Source: a bacterium (GTDB taxonomy: Bacteria; Bacillota; Clostridia; Christensenellales; SUG1161). From it: a DNA stretch of 46,115 nucleotides. How positions within the stretch are numbered: position 1 is the first letter of the stretch; each line of letters starts with the position of its first letter. The stretch lies in the NCBI GenBank assembly GCA_029006015.1, contig JAQXFY010000066.1:1-46115 (forward strand), read 5' to 3'. The notes beneath the pieces are model-generated. The model was not told where the DNA came from, searched no databases, and was given only the letters and a program-made list of their open reading frames with translations. This document shows positions 31,866-40,759 of the stretch, one piece after another. The translations under genes were made by a program, and so were the position numbers.

Positions 31866-33002
31866 ATGGGAAAATCCTATTCGCCCCTTACGTATGTTGC
31901 CAGGGATGAAGAGGGCATCCATCGGGGGTTGGAAATTTGTGTTCCGGGCAGCTGCATTGCCATTGCGCCGGGGCATTACCGCCTGCATCGCCCCATCCAT
32001 TTTCAGGGGCTGAGCCATGTGGTGCTGACCAGCCTGACCGGCCGGGCGGAGGATGTTGTTTTGGAAGGCGGCGGCTTCCATCGCGGCGAAGACGGCCGCC
32101 AGGATGAGTTGATTATGCTGTCCGGCCCGTGCCAGCATATTACCGTGCGCGCCCTGACGCTGCAAAACGCCAACTGCCATGGCGTCAAGGTGGAAGGCAG
32201 CGATGGCATGGCCAATCTGACGGTGGAATACTGCCGCTTTTTGAACATTGGCCAGCGCATGATAAAGGGCTCCTTCCCGGTCAATATGGAGCGCGGGGTG
32301 CCCGGGGTGTTTATCCACCACAACCATTTTGAAAATACCCTCGTCCCCGTGGCGGAGGATCACAACCCCGAATTAGATGGCGATTATATCGCCGGTATCG
32401 ATATGATGGGCCTAAACGGCGCCGTTATTTCCGATAACACGTTTAAAAATATCCGCGGCAAAAATGGCGGCGGCCGGGGGGCCATCTTTATCTGGGTCAA
32501 TTCCCGCCATGTGCTGGCCGAGCGCAACCATATCGTGGGCTGCGACAGGGGAATTTGCTTTGGCAACCCTTCCCCCAGCCAGTTTGGCCTGGATATCCAT
32601 ATGACCGATGGCATCATCCGCAACAATACCATTGCCGGGGCGGAATTTATCCCCATCGAATTTGCGCACGTTAACGGGGTGGATATTGCGCATAATACGG
32701 TGTGCGCCTGCGGAGCGTGCGCGCGCGGCATCGTGCAGACGCACCCGGATAGCGCGCGCGGCGTCAGCATCCGCAATAACCTGGTATATGGCCGCATCTT
32801 GTCCCAGCAGGCCGTGGTATATGGTAATATTGAGGAGGGTGTCGCACCCGATTGGTTTATGGATGCCCCAAAAGGCGATCTGCGCCTTAAGCCGGACAAG
32901 CGGGATAAGGCCATCTGCCCCAGTATGCTGGCCGCCGTGGAATGGGATTGTCTGGAAAAACGCCGCAGCTGGCCGCCGGTTGCCGGGGCCTACGGGGAAT
33001 AG
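31866..33002 (+). CDS. Right-handed parallel beta-helix protein without signal peptide
   Basis: The 378 residues are built from about ten repeats of short strands with recurring Asn-ladder turns (e.g. LTVEYCRFLNIG, VFIHHNHFENT, AVISDNTFKNI, VSIRNNLVYGR), the pattern of right-handed beta-helix proteins such as pectate lyase-like or NosD-type families. Family members usually bind, cut or epimerize polysaccharides. There is no signal peptide, so this one looks cytosolic. AAGGAGGAGGG precedes the ATG. A TACAAT -10 lies at 31820-31825 without a good -35. The isomerase gene follows 10 bases after the stop. Confidence 0.82.
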   Translation: MGKSYSPLTYVARDEEGIHRGLEICVPGSCIAIAPGHYRLHRPIHFQGLSHVVLTSLTGRAEDVVLEGGGFHRGEDGRQDELIMLSGPCQHITVRALTLQNANCHGVKVEGSDGMANLTVEYCRFLNIGQRMIKGSFPVNMERGVPGVFIHHNHFENTLVPVAEDHNPELDGDYIAGIDMMGLNGAVISDNTFKNIRGKNGGGRGAIFIWVNSRHVLAERNHIVGCDRGICFGNPSPSQFGLDIHMTDGIIRNNTIAGAEFIPIEFAHVNGVDIAHNTVCACGACARGIVQTHPDSARGVSIRNNLVYGRILSQQAVVYGNIEEGVAPDWFMDAPKGDLRLKPDKRDKAICPSMLAAVEWDCLEKRRSWPPVAGAYGE

Positions 33003-33012
33003 GGGGAAAACC

Positions 33013-33789
33013 ATGAAAATTGGTGTTTGTGTTGCGCCGGAGCAATGGCAAATAGCCGCCGGCGCCGCGGATTATATCGAACTGCCTTTTTGCACCGTTG
33101 CCGCCATGGAAAATGGGGCGTTTGAGGCTTTGGCCCTGGCGATTGAAAAGGCGGGCGCGTGTGTGGCTGCGATGAACCTGTTTTTGCCGTCCACCCTGCG
33201 CCTGACCGGCCCGGATGCGGATATGGAAGGCGCGCTTGCCTTTGTTGCCACCGGCATGGAGCGGGCACGGCGGCTGGGGGCGCGCGTGGTGGCCTTTGGC
33301 AGCTCCGGCGCGCGCAATGTGCCCGAGGGCTTTTCGCCGGACAGGGCCTGGCAGCAGGTGATCGGCTTTTTGCGGGCGGCAGGCCCGATCGCAAAGCGCA
33401 ACGGCATTGTGCTGGCGATGGAGCCGCTGCGCAGGCAGGAATGCAACCTGGTGGTCACCGTGGAGGAGGCTTGCCGCATCGAGCAGCAGGCCGGCGCCCC
33501 GGGCACGGCGGTTATGGCCGATTACTATCACATTGCGGAAAATAAGGAAGGCTTTGGCGGCATTGCCCTGGCCGGATGCCGTCTGTCGCATGCCCATATT
33601 GCCGATCCCAACGGGCGCCGGGTGCCCTTGCCCGAGTATGGGCATGATTATACCGGCTTTTTTGCAGCCCTTGCGGGTATTGGCTATACCGGCCGGCTTA
33701 GCATCGAAGGGGGCTCGGCAGATTTGGCTGTGCAGCTGCCGCCCGCCGTGGCTTATCTGAAAGATCTGGCAGCACAGGCCGGGCTGTAG
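33013..33789 (+). CDS. Sugar phosphate isomerase/epimerase family TIM-barrel protein
   Basis: This 258-residue xylose isomerase-like TIM barrel has typical strand ends: GVCVAPEQW at the start, AAMNLFLP, VVAFGSSGARNVPEG, GIVLAMEPL (metal-ligand Glu), VMADYYHIAENK (Asp and His), SHAHIADPNGR (His) and RLSIEGG (final Glu). These residues would bind a divalent metal. Members isomerize or epimerize sugars, inositols or hydroxypyruvate, so the substrate is open. AGGGGGAAA precedes the ATG. The gene is within a tight operon with the beta-helix and DUF1015 genes. Confidence 0.88.
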   Translation: MKIGVCVAPEQWQIAAGAADYIELPFCTVAAMENGAFEALALAIEKAGACVAAMNLFLPSTLRLTGPDADMEGALAFVATGMERARRLGARVVAFGSSGARNVPEGFSPDRAWQQVIGFLRAAGPIAKRNGIVLAMEPLRRQECNLVVTVEEACRIEQQAGAPGTAVMADYYHIAENKEGFGGIALAGCRLSHAHIADPNGRRVPLPEYGHDYTGFFAALAGIGYTGRLSIEGGSADLAVQLPPAVAYLKDLAAQAGL

Positions 33790-33791
33790 CC

Positions 33792-35081
33792 ATGCCGCGC
33801 CGGGAAAGGATGATACCATTGAATGATACCTGGGATGCGCTGGGCCTGTCGCCCGCAACCATTTTGCTGCCGGCTAAAGGCGTCGATCTGGCCAAATGGG
33901 CCGTGGTGGCGTGCGATCAATATACCTCCCAGCCGGGCTACTGGCAGCAGGTGGAACAGATAGTGGGCAATGTCCCCTCTACCCTGCATCTGATGCTGCC
34001 GGAGGTTTATTTGGGTGCGCCCGATGAAAAGGCGCGCCAGCAGGCGGTGCTGGATAACATGGCGGAGTACCGGCAAAAGGGTGTTTTTGCCCCGGGGATG
34101 GAGGGCATGGTGCTTGTCCGGCGCCAGGTATCGGCCGGGGTGCGCACCGGCCTGGTTGCCGCCATCGATTTGGAGCAATATGATTTTTCGCCCGATAGCC
34201 ACAGCCTGATCCGGGCGACGGAGCGCACCATTGCCGAACGCCTGCCGCCCCGCGTGGCCATTCGCAGCCGGGCGGAGCTGGAGCTGCCCCATGTCATGCT
34301 GCTGATCGATGATCCGCACGATGGCGTATTGGGCCCGCTGGCCCGATCGGTGGCGGGAAGCACGCCGCTGTATGATATTAATTTAATGCAGCACGGCGGC
34401 CATATTACCGGGTGGCGCGTGCCGCCTGGTGCGTACCCTGCCCTGCGGGACAACCTGGCCGCGCTGGCTGTTGGGGAGCACCCCATCCTGTTTGCCGTGG
34501 GCGATGGTAACCACTCGCTGGCTACGGCCAAGGTATACTGGCAGCAAGTCAAGGCGGGCCTGACGCCCGACCAATGCCTGGGGCATCCCGCGCGCTATTG
34601 TTTGGTGGAAATCGTCAACCTGCACGATCCCGCGCTTGTTTTCCATCCCATCCACCGCGTGCTCTTTGGCATAGATGGCGGGCAGGCGCTGGACGAGTTG
34701 GCCGCCATTTTGCGGGATATGGGGTGCCAGGTCAACACCTGCGGTGGCCTGGGCCACAGCGTACAAACCATTTCCTGCCATGGAAAGGGCATTTTATGCT
34801 TTGAACGGCCGGGGGCCGGCTTACCGCTGACGCTGCTTCAGCCGGCGGTGGAAACCTTATTGGCCCGTCATCCGGATATGCGTGTGGATTATGTCCATGG
34901 CGATGATGCCGCCCGCCAGCTGGCAGCGGGGCCAAATTGCCTGGGGCTTTTGATCGCGCCGCTGGATAAAAGCGCGCTTTTTACCGAAGTCAACGCCAAC
35001 GGCCCGCTGCAGCTTAAAACTTTTTCCATGGGCGAGGCCGATGATAAGCGCTTTTATATGGAATGCCGTGCCATCCGCTGA
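33792..35081 (+). CDS. DUF1015 family protein
   Basis: This 429-residue soluble protein has DUF1015 motifs: VVACDQYTSQPGYW near the N-terminus, VAAIDLEQYDFS, FAVGDGNHSLATAK in the centre and VEIVNLHDPALVFHPIHRV. Biochemical function is unknown. The start is uncertain: the ATG at 33792 lacks a ribosome-binding site, while a TTG at 33819 follows GAAAGGA at good spacing. It is the last gene of the operon and converges on serC-serA. Genes of this family often neighbour serine biosynthesis genes in Clostridia. Confidence 0.88.
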   Translation: MPRRERMIPLNDTWDALGLSPATILLPAKGVDLAKWAVVACDQYTSQPGYWQQVEQIVGNVPSTLHLMLPEVYLGAPDEKARQQAVLDNMAEYRQKGVFAPGMEGMVLVRRQVSAGVRTGLVAAIDLEQYDFSPDSHSLIRATERTIAERLPPRVAIRSRAELELPHVMLLIDDPHDGVLGPLARSVAGSTPLYDINLMQHGGHITGWRVPPGAYPALRDNLAALAVGEHPILFAVGDGNHSLATAKVYWQQVKAGLTPDQCLGHPARYCLVEIVNLHDPALVFHPIHRVLFGIDGGQALDELAAILRDMGCQVNTCGGLGHSVQTISCHGKGILCFERPGAGLPLTLLQPAVETLLARHPDMRVDYVHGDDAARQLAAGPNCLGLLIAPLDKSALFTEVNANGPLQLKTFSMGEADDKRFYMECRAIR

Positions 35082-35114
35082 CGGCAAGCGGCCTTTACAG
35101 GTGCAGCCGGCATT

Positions 35115-35148
35115 AAAAGGGCTTCCCCGCTTGGGGGAAGCCTTTTTT
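35115..35148 (+). terminator. Terminator of the beta-helix/isomerase/DUF1015 operon
   Basis: AAAAGGGCTTCCCC pairs with GGGGAAGCCTTTTTT (one G-T pair), followed by G, 33 bases past the DUF1015 stop. Confidence 0.9.
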
Positions 35149-35246
35149 GTGGGAAGATGGATGGGGCGGGCCAAGGTGGGGCAAAAACAGTCCCCATCAG
35201 CAAACGATATCTTTTGTATACATGGCTGCCTGCGGCATAAACCAAC

Positions 35247-35274
35247 AGCGCCCGCCGTTTGCCGGGCAGGCGCT
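35247..35274 (-). terminator. Probable terminator of serC-serA
   Basis: On the minus strand AGCGCCTGCC and GGCGGGCGCT form a 10-bp stem with an 8-base loop, followed by GTTGGTTTA. The T tract is imperfect. Confidence 0.5.
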
Positions 35275-35310
35275 GCTTGTAAAAGCGTATTTTAACCCGT
35301 GGCCGCGCCG

Positions 35311-36477
35311 TTAGTAGACCACGCGCACCCGGCAGATGCCGTCGATGGCGCGGATATGCTCCAGGCAACCGGCCGAGGGCCCCTCGGATAAATCCAGCAG
35401 GGTGTAGGCATAGCTGCCCCGGCTTTTGTTTATCATGTTTTCGATGTTGATGTTATCGCGCGCGATGATGGAGGTGATCTGCCCCACCATGTTGGCAATA
35501 TTTTGGTGAATGATGGCCAGCCGGTGCGGGGCAGAGGGCGCCATCTCGCATGCGGGCAGGTTGACGGCATTATGGATGGCCCCGGTTTCCAGGTATTGGC
35601 GCAGCTGGCGCGCCGCCATCTCGGCGCAGTTTTCCTCCGATTCCGGGGTGGAAGCACCCAGGTGGGGCAGGGCGATAACGCCTTCATGGCACAAAACATC
35701 GTCATTTGGGAAATCGGTTACATAGTGGCGCAGATGGCCGTTGTCCAGCGCCGCAATCACGGCGGCGGAATCAACCAGCTCCCCCCGGGAAAAGTTAAGC
35801 AGCACCGCGCCCCGTGGCATGGCGGCCAGCGCCTCGTCATCGATCATGGCGCGGGTGGTATCGTTTAGCGGAAGGTGCAGGGAAATATAATCGCAGCAAG
35901 ATAAAAGCTCGTGTAGATCGGTGGTGCGGGTGACGGAGCGCGTCAATCCCCAGGCCGCTTCAACGGAAATGTACGGATCATATCCCATCACATCCATATC
36001 CAGGCCGCGCGCGGCATTGGCCACCAGCACACCGATGGCCCCCAGGCCAACAATGCCCAGCTTTTTTCCTTTCAGCTCTGGCCCGACAAACTGGGATTTG
36101 CCTTTTTCCACCAGCTTGGCAACCTCCGCCCCCTTGCCCTTTAAGGTTTCCGCCCATCGGGCGCCCTCCAGCACCTTGCGGCAGGACAGCAGCATGCCGC
36201 AGATGACAAGCTCACGCACGGCGTTGGCGTTGGCGCCGGGGGTGTTGAACACCACGATGCCTTGCCGGCTGCAACGGTCCACCGGGATGTTGTTAACGCC
36301 TGCGCCCGCCCGGCCAATGGCCAGCAGGCTGGGCCCCAGCTCCAGGCTGTGCATATCCGCAGAACGCACCAAAATGGCATCGGCACCGGCGATATCCGAG
36401 CCGATGGCGTAGCCCGTATCGGGCAGCTGGCTGCGGATGATGGGCGAGATGGCGTTGAGTGTTTGTACCTTATACAT
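35311..36477 (-). CDS. serA: D-3-phosphoglycerate dehydrogenase (short type with ACT domain)
   Basis: This 388-residue NAD-dependent enzyme oxidizes 3-phosphoglycerate, the first step of serine synthesis. The substrate domain surrounds a Rossmann domain with GIVGLGAIG (about 139-147). Catalytic residues appear in LLNFSRGELVD (Arg), a following Glu, and ALPHLGAST (His). A C-terminal ACT domain (about 318-388) may bind serine. The middle ASB domain of long SerA is absent. AGGGGAAAG precedes the ATG. It is cotranscribed with serC, 12 bases upstream. Confidence 0.95.
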   Translation of the reverse strand: MYKVQTLNAISPIIRSQLPDTGYAIGSDIAGADAILVRSADMHSLELGPSLLAIGRAGAGVNNIPVDRCSRQGIVVFNTPGANANAVRELVICGMLLSCRKVLEGARWAETLKGKGAEVAKLVEKGKSQFVGPELKGKKLGIVGLGAIGVLVANAARGLDMDVMGYDPYISVEAAWGLTRSVTRTTDLHELLSCCDYISLHLPLNDTTRAMIDDEALAAMPRGAVLLNFSRGELVDSAAVIAALDNGHLRHYVTDFPNDDVLCHEGVIALPHLGASTPESEENCAEMAARQLRQYLETGAIHNAVNLPACEMAPSAPHRLAIIHQNIANMVGQITSIIARDNINIENMINKSRGSYAYTLLDLSEGPSAGCLEHIRAIDGICRVRVVY

Positions 36478-36489
36478 ATCGCTTTCCCC

Positions 36490-37572
36490 TTATGCGTGCC
36501 GGGCTTCAAAGCGTTGCATCAGCGCGGCAAGCGCCTGCACGCCTTCCACCGGCATGGCGTTGTAGATGCTGGCGCGGATGCCGCCAACGGCGCGATGGCC
36601 CTTGAGGTTGACCAGCCCGGCCGCCTTGGCTTCCTTTAAGAAAGCATCCGTCAACTGCTGCGAGGGCAGGGTAAAGGTAACGTTCATGATGGAGCGGCAA
36701 TCGCGGCGGGCCGCTGCTGTAAACAGATTGGATTGGTCCAGCACATCATACAAAAGCGCCGCTTTTTCGCGGTTTTGCTTTTCGATGGCGGCAACGCCGC
36801 CCATTTCTTTGATCCACTCAAAAACCAGCCCCGCCACGTAGATGGACCAGCACGGCGGCGTATTATACATGGACTGGCTGTCCGCATGGGTTTTATAATC
36901 CAGCATCGTGGGGCAGATGGGCTGGGCGTGGCCCAGTAAATCGCGGCGGATGATAACAACCGTCAGCCCCGCAGGCCCCATGTTTTTTTGTGCCCCGGCA
37001 TAGATCAGGCCAAATTTGCGCACATCATATACCTGCCCCAAAATGTTGGAGGACATATCGGCCACCAGCGGTACGCCGCCGGTTTCGGGCAGGGTGGGAT
37101 AGGTGGTGCCAAAGATGGTGTTGTTGGTGGTGATATGCACATAAGAGGCACCGGGCGTAACATCCCGGGGGCCGATGGCGGGAATGTGGGTATAGTTATC
37201 GGCTTTTGAGGACGAGATGATGTTGATGGTGCCAAATTTGGCGGCTTCCTGCGCGGCTTTGGCGGCAAACATGCCGGTTTGTGCATAATCGGCGCTGCCG
37301 CCCTGGGGCATCAGGTTAAGCGGCACCATGGCAAACTGTGTCGATGCGCCGCCCTGCAAAAACAGCACCGCCCATTCCTTTGGAATATCCATGATATCCC
37401 GCAGGGTGGCCTCGGCGCGTGCAATAATCTCTTCATATACAGGGGAGCGGTGGCTCATTTCCATAACGCTCATGCCCGAGCCATGATAGTTTATAAGATC
37501 GCGTTGGGCTTTTTCCAAAACCGGCAGCGGCAGCATGGAAGGCCCGGCAGAAAAGTTAAAAATCCTGTCCAT
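36490..37572 (-). CDS. serC: Phosphoserine aminotransferase
   Basis: This 360-residue PLP enzyme makes 3-phosphoserine from 3-phosphohydroxypyruvate and glutamate, the second step of serine synthesis. The family start FNFSAGPSMLP and GSGMSVMEMSHRS are clear, GGASTQFAMVP contacts the cofactor phosphate, and the PLP Lys is in IYAGAQKNMGPAG. Length is normal. AGGGGGAA precedes the ATG. It is the first gene of the serC-serA operon, with a long leader that can fold into a hairpin. Confidence 0.96.
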   Translation of the reverse strand: MDRIFNFSAGPSMLPLPVLEKAQRDLINYHGSGMSVMEMSHRSPVYEEIIARAEATLRDIMDIPKEWAVLFLQGGASTQFAMVPLNLMPQGGSADYAQTGMFAAKAAQEAAKFGTINIISSSKADNYTHIPAIGPRDVTPGASYVHITTNNTIFGTTYPTLPETGGVPLVADMSSNILGQVYDVRKFGLIYAGAQKNMGPAGLTVVIIRRDLLGHAQPICPTMLDYKTHADSQSMYNTPPCWSIYVAGLVFEWIKEMGGVAAIEKQNREKAALLYDVLDQSNLFTAAARRDCRSIMNVTFTLPSQQLTDAFLKEAKAAGLVNLKGHRAVGGIRASIYNAMPVEGVQALAALMQRFEARHA

Positions 37573-37595
37573 CCTTGATTCCCCCTGTTCTTTGC

Positions 37596-37639
37596 TATTC
37601 CCACCGTTTGTTCAATGTGCAAAGGGCCGCGGTGGAATA
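37596..37639 (-). promoter_or_regulatory. Leader hairpin of serC-serA
   Basis: On the minus strand TATTCCACCG pairs with CGGTGGGAATA around a single bulged G, enclosing about 23 bases. It forms the start of the serC leader just after the promoter. It could stabilise the message or be a regulatory structure. It is not a riboswitch class I recognise. Confidence 0.35.
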
Positions 37640-37648
37640 ATATTTCCC

Positions 37649-37677
37649 ATTATACAGGAGTATTTATGCCCGGGCAA
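37649..37677 (-). promoter_or_regulatory. Promoter of serC-serA
   Basis: On the minus strand TTGCCC (37677-37672) and TATAAT (37654-37649) are 17 bases apart. Confidence 0.7.
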
Positions 37678-38001
37678 GCCGGTTGGCTGCCATGCTGCGC
37701 CGGTTTGGTGCTGCGCCGGCCTTATAACGGAGGATAGCCTGCAGCCAAACGGCAAACGCATCAAAAGTTTTGTGCCCGGGCGAACCAGAAGATCGGGCAG
37801 CCCATATATCTGTAGCGGTTAGGCGCTTTTTCCCGGATACGGCGCGGCCGGGGCCCGGTATGGCGGATTGGGGCGCGGGGAGGGGCACTGCGTTAAAATG
37901 GCGTGAAAAGCGGGGCGTAAAATGGGGAAATCCCTATCGATGGCATGCTGTGGCCATGGAATATGGTATAATCAAACCATCACGGATGCGGGGGCATGAG
38001 C
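37678..38001. other. Intergenic region between serC promoter and ddl
   Basis: An extended -10, TGGTATAAT (TATAAT at 37967-37972), lies 30 bases ahead of ddl, without a good -35. The remaining GC-rich stretch contains no supported gene or structure. Confidence 0.5.
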
Positions 38002-39048
38002 ATGAACATTGTGGTATTATCGGGCGGCATCAGCACGGAACGCGCGGTTTCTTTATCCTCGGGCGCCATGGTTTGCCGGGCGCTCCGGGAAGCCGGGCAC
38101 CGCGCGGTGCTTGTCGATTCGTTTATGGGTATGGAAAATCCGCCGGTAGATCCGGCGGCAGCCTTTGAGCAGCTTGCCGATATTGGGCAGGCTGTTATTG
38201 ATGCGCAGGAGCCGGATCTGGATAAAATTCGTGCCTCCCGCCCGGCCGACGGAATGGGCAATATCGGCCCGGGCGTGCTGGAAATTTGCCGGGCGGCGGA
38301 TATTGTATACATGGGCCTGCATGGCGAGGACGGCGAAAACGGCCGTATGCAGGCGCTGTTTGATGTGCTGGGCATCCGTTATACCGGCACGGGGTATCTG
38401 GGCAGCGCGCTGGCCATGCACAAGGGCCTGGCCAAGGGCGTTATGGCCAAAGCCGGCATCCGCGTGCCGGGCGGGATCACGCTAAAACAGGGCGATGGTA
38501 TCGCCCGGGCGGAAGAAATGGGCTTTCCGCTGGTGGTCAAACCCTGCAGCGGGGGCTCCAGCATCGGGGTCAGCATCGTTGCCAATGTGGAGGAGCTGAT
38601 GCGCGCGCTGGAGCAGGGCTTTACCTATGAAAAAGAAATTGTTGTAGAGCAGTATATCCGCGGGCGGGAATTTTCCCTTGGCCTGCTGGATGGGCAGCCG
38701 CTGCCCCCCATCGAGATTATCCCGCGGGAGGGCTTTTACGATTATGCCCATAAATACCAAAAGGGCTGGACGCAGGAAATCTGCCCCGCCCAGCTGGAGG
38801 CGGGCAAAACGCGCGATATGCAGGAAATGGCCGTGCAGGTGTGGGAGGCCCTTGGGCTGTCGGTCTATGCCCGGGTGGATTTTATTTTGGAGGAAACCAC
38901 CGGCCGGCTCTATTGCCTGGAGGCCAATACCCTGCCCGGCATGACGCCGACCAGCTTGCTGCCGCAGGAGGCTGCGGCCGTGGGCATCGGGTATAACCAG
39001 CTTTGCCAGCGCATCGTGGCGCTTTCGATGAAAAAATACGGGGGCTGA
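38002..39048 (+). CDS. ddl: D-alanine--D-alanine ligase
   Basis: This 348-residue ATP-grasp enzyme joins two D-alanines for peptidoglycan. The N-terminal SGGISTERAVSL and the GLHGEDGENG substrate loop are followed by ATP-grasp motifs VVKPCSGGSSIGV and, near the C-terminus, VDFILE and LEANTLPGMT. FYDYAHKY carries the Tyr-Lys-Tyr loop of D-Ala-D-Ala ligases, unlike the VanA/VanC-type resistance ligases. Two ATGs compete; the one at 38002 is better spaced from GCGGGGG. murF begins 4 bases after the stop. Confidence 0.95.
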   Translation: MNIVVLSGGISTERAVSLSSGAMVCRALREAGHRAVLVDSFMGMENPPVDPAAAFEQLADIGQAVIDAQEPDLDKIRASRPADGMGNIGPGVLEICRAADIVYMGLHGEDGENGRMQALFDVLGIRYTGTGYLGSALAMHKGLAKGVMAKAGIRVPGGITLKQGDGIARAEEMGFPLVVKPCSGGSSIGVSIVANVEELMRALEQGFTYEKEIVVEQYIRGREFSLGLLDGQPLPPIEIIPREGFYDYAHKYQKGWTQEICPAQLEAGKTRDMQEMAVQVWEALGLSVYARVDFILEETTGRLYCLEANTLPGMTPTSLLPQEAAAVGIGYNQLCQRIVALSMKKYGG

Positions 39049-39052
39049 GCGC

Positions 39053-40426
39053 ATGAAGCCGATGACCGTCCAGCAGGTTGTATCCGCATGCGGCGGCACG
39101 TTTTTGGGGCCGCAGGATATGCTTTCCAGCCCCATCTCGGGCATTGCCATCGATAACCGCAAGGTAAGTGCGGGAAATTTGTTTATCCCCATCCGGGGTG
39201 AACGCTTTGATGGGCACGATTTTATCCCCGCAGCCTTTGAAACCGGTGCGCTGGTATGCCTGTCCAGCCGGCCGCTGGAAGGGGATTATCCCTGCATCCG
39301 GGTGGCCGATACCCAGGATGCCCTGCAGGATATCGCCGCTTTTTACCGGGGGTTGTTTGCCATCAAGGCTATCGGCATTACGGGAAGCGTCGGCAAAACC
39401 ACCACCAAGGAAATGATTGCCAGCGTTTTGTCCCAGCGCTTTCGGGTGTGCAAATCCCCGGGTAACCTTAACAACCAGATTGGCGTGCCCCTTACGCTTT
39501 TTGGCTTGCAGCCGGGCGACCAGGTGGCCGTTATCGAAATGGGCACCAACCATTTTGGCGAGATCGACCGCCTGGCGCGCATGGTGCAGCCCGATGTATG
39601 CTTTTTAACCAATATTGGCGAAGCGCATATCGAGCACCTGGGCTCGCGCGCAGGCATTCTTCGGGCCAAGTGCGAAATGCTTGCCCATATGAAACCCGGT
39701 GGCCGGGTCTATGTAAATGGCGATGATGATATGCTGCGCACCCTGGCCCGCTCCCGGGGCGATGTGGTTACCTTTGGCCTGGATGAGGGCAATGATATCC
39801 GGGCGCTGGATGTGCAGGATATGGGGCTGGAGGGCATGCACTTTACCGCTTGCGTGGAGGGCCGGCGGCTGGAGGTGCTTGTTCCCTCGCCGGGCAGGCA
39901 CATGGTGCTAAACGCCCTGGCAGCCATTGCGGCCGGCCGCGAGCTGGGGCTGGATACCGATGAGATCCGGCGCGGCATCGCCGCCTACCAGCCGGTGGGC
40001 GGCCGCATGAAGATCGAGCGCGCCGGCGGCATCACCGTTTTAAACGATGTGTATAACGCCAATCCCGGCTCGGTCCGGGCGGCCATCGATGTGCTGGCCC
40101 ATGCGCAGGGCCGCAAGGTTGCCATCCTGGGCGATATGCTGGAGCTTGGCGAACAGGCGATGGCATATCACCGGCAAATCGGGGAATATGCCGCCGCGGC
40201 GGGGCTGGATGCGCTATATTGCGTAGGGCCGCTGTCGCAAAGCATGGCGCAGGGCGCGCGCCAAGCGGGTATGGCATGCGTGCAGCATGCTGCCGATCAG
40301 CAGGGCCTGCTTTTGGGCTTGCCCGGGCAGATCATGCCGGGGGATACCGTGCTGGTTAAGGCTTCCCGCGGAATGGGGCTGGAAAAAACCGTTGCCTTCC
40401 TGCTGGAGCATGCGCAGCAGCCGTAA
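39053..40426 (+). CDS. murF: UDP-N-acetylmuramoyl-tripeptide--D-alanyl-D-alanine ligase
   Basis: This 457-residue Mur ligase adds the D-Ala-D-Ala made by Ddl to the UDP-MurNAc-tripeptide. The N-terminal domain includes IDNRKVSAGNLFIPI, the ATP loop is GITGSVGKTTTKE, EMGTNHFGEID and LTNIGEAHIEHLGS mark the central domain, and NDVYNANPGSVRAAI and LGDMLELGEQ the C-terminal domain. GGGGGCTGAG in the ddl end serves as ribosome-binding site. The ddl-murF pairing is a coherent cytosolic cell-wall unit. Confidence 0.96.
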   Translation: MKPMTVQQVVSACGGTFLGPQDMLSSPISGIAIDNRKVSAGNLFIPIRGERFDGHDFIPAAFETGALVCLSSRPLEGDYPCIRVADTQDALQDIAAFYRGLFAIKAIGITGSVGKTTTKEMIASVLSQRFRVCKSPGNLNNQIGVPLTLFGLQPGDQVAVIEMGTNHFGEIDRLARMVQPDVCFLTNIGEAHIEHLGSRAGILRAKCEMLAHMKPGGRVYVNGDDDMLRTLARSRGDVVTFGLDEGNDIRALDVQDMGLEGMHFTACVEGRRLEVLVPSPGRHMVLNALAAIAAGRELGLDTDEIRRGIAAYQPVGGRMKIERAGGITVLNDVYNANPGSVRAAIDVLAHAQGRKVAILGDMLELGEQAMAYHRQIGEYAAAAGLDALYCVGPLSQSMAQGARQAGMACVQHAADQQGLLLGLPGQIMPGDTVLVKASRGMGLEKTVAFLLEHAQQP

Positions 40427-40759
40427 GAAGCATGCGATAGCGTTTTGCGGGGCGCCCGTCCGACAGGTTCCCCCGCCGGGCGTTTAAAAGATCGGGATAC
40501 GCAATGCTTTATTGCCCCCAAATAGAATCAATAAGGGGCCATGTACCGTCATATCAACGGCGGTAACCAAGCGCCCCCCCACGGAGCGGGATTGGGCCGG
40601 CCAGGTTGCCATGGCGGGCAGGCTCAGGGCGGCCCGCCCGGCATGCGTGTTTGCCATTGCATGTTGGGTGGATATTGTGTATGATAATTTCTATGCGCTT
40701 GTTTCCGCAAATCTACGGGCATTGCCCGGTTGGCCGGTGCTCCCGGCGGGGAATAAAAC
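40427..40759 (+). promoter_or_regulatory. murF-TVP38 intergenic region with a promoter
   Basis: TTGCAT (40657-40662) and TATGAT (40680-40685), 17 bases apart, form a promoter for the TVP38 gene. Near the murF end CGCCCG and CGGGCG (about 40466-40495) could form a weak terminator followed by TTT. TTATTG/CAATAA (40509-40534) is a minor dyad. No gene is supported in these 333 bases. Confidence 0.6.

Noticed and set aside
32887-33858. 323-residue antisense ORF across the isomerase gene
   Set aside because: Crosses two real gene boundaries on the other strand and lacks motifs.
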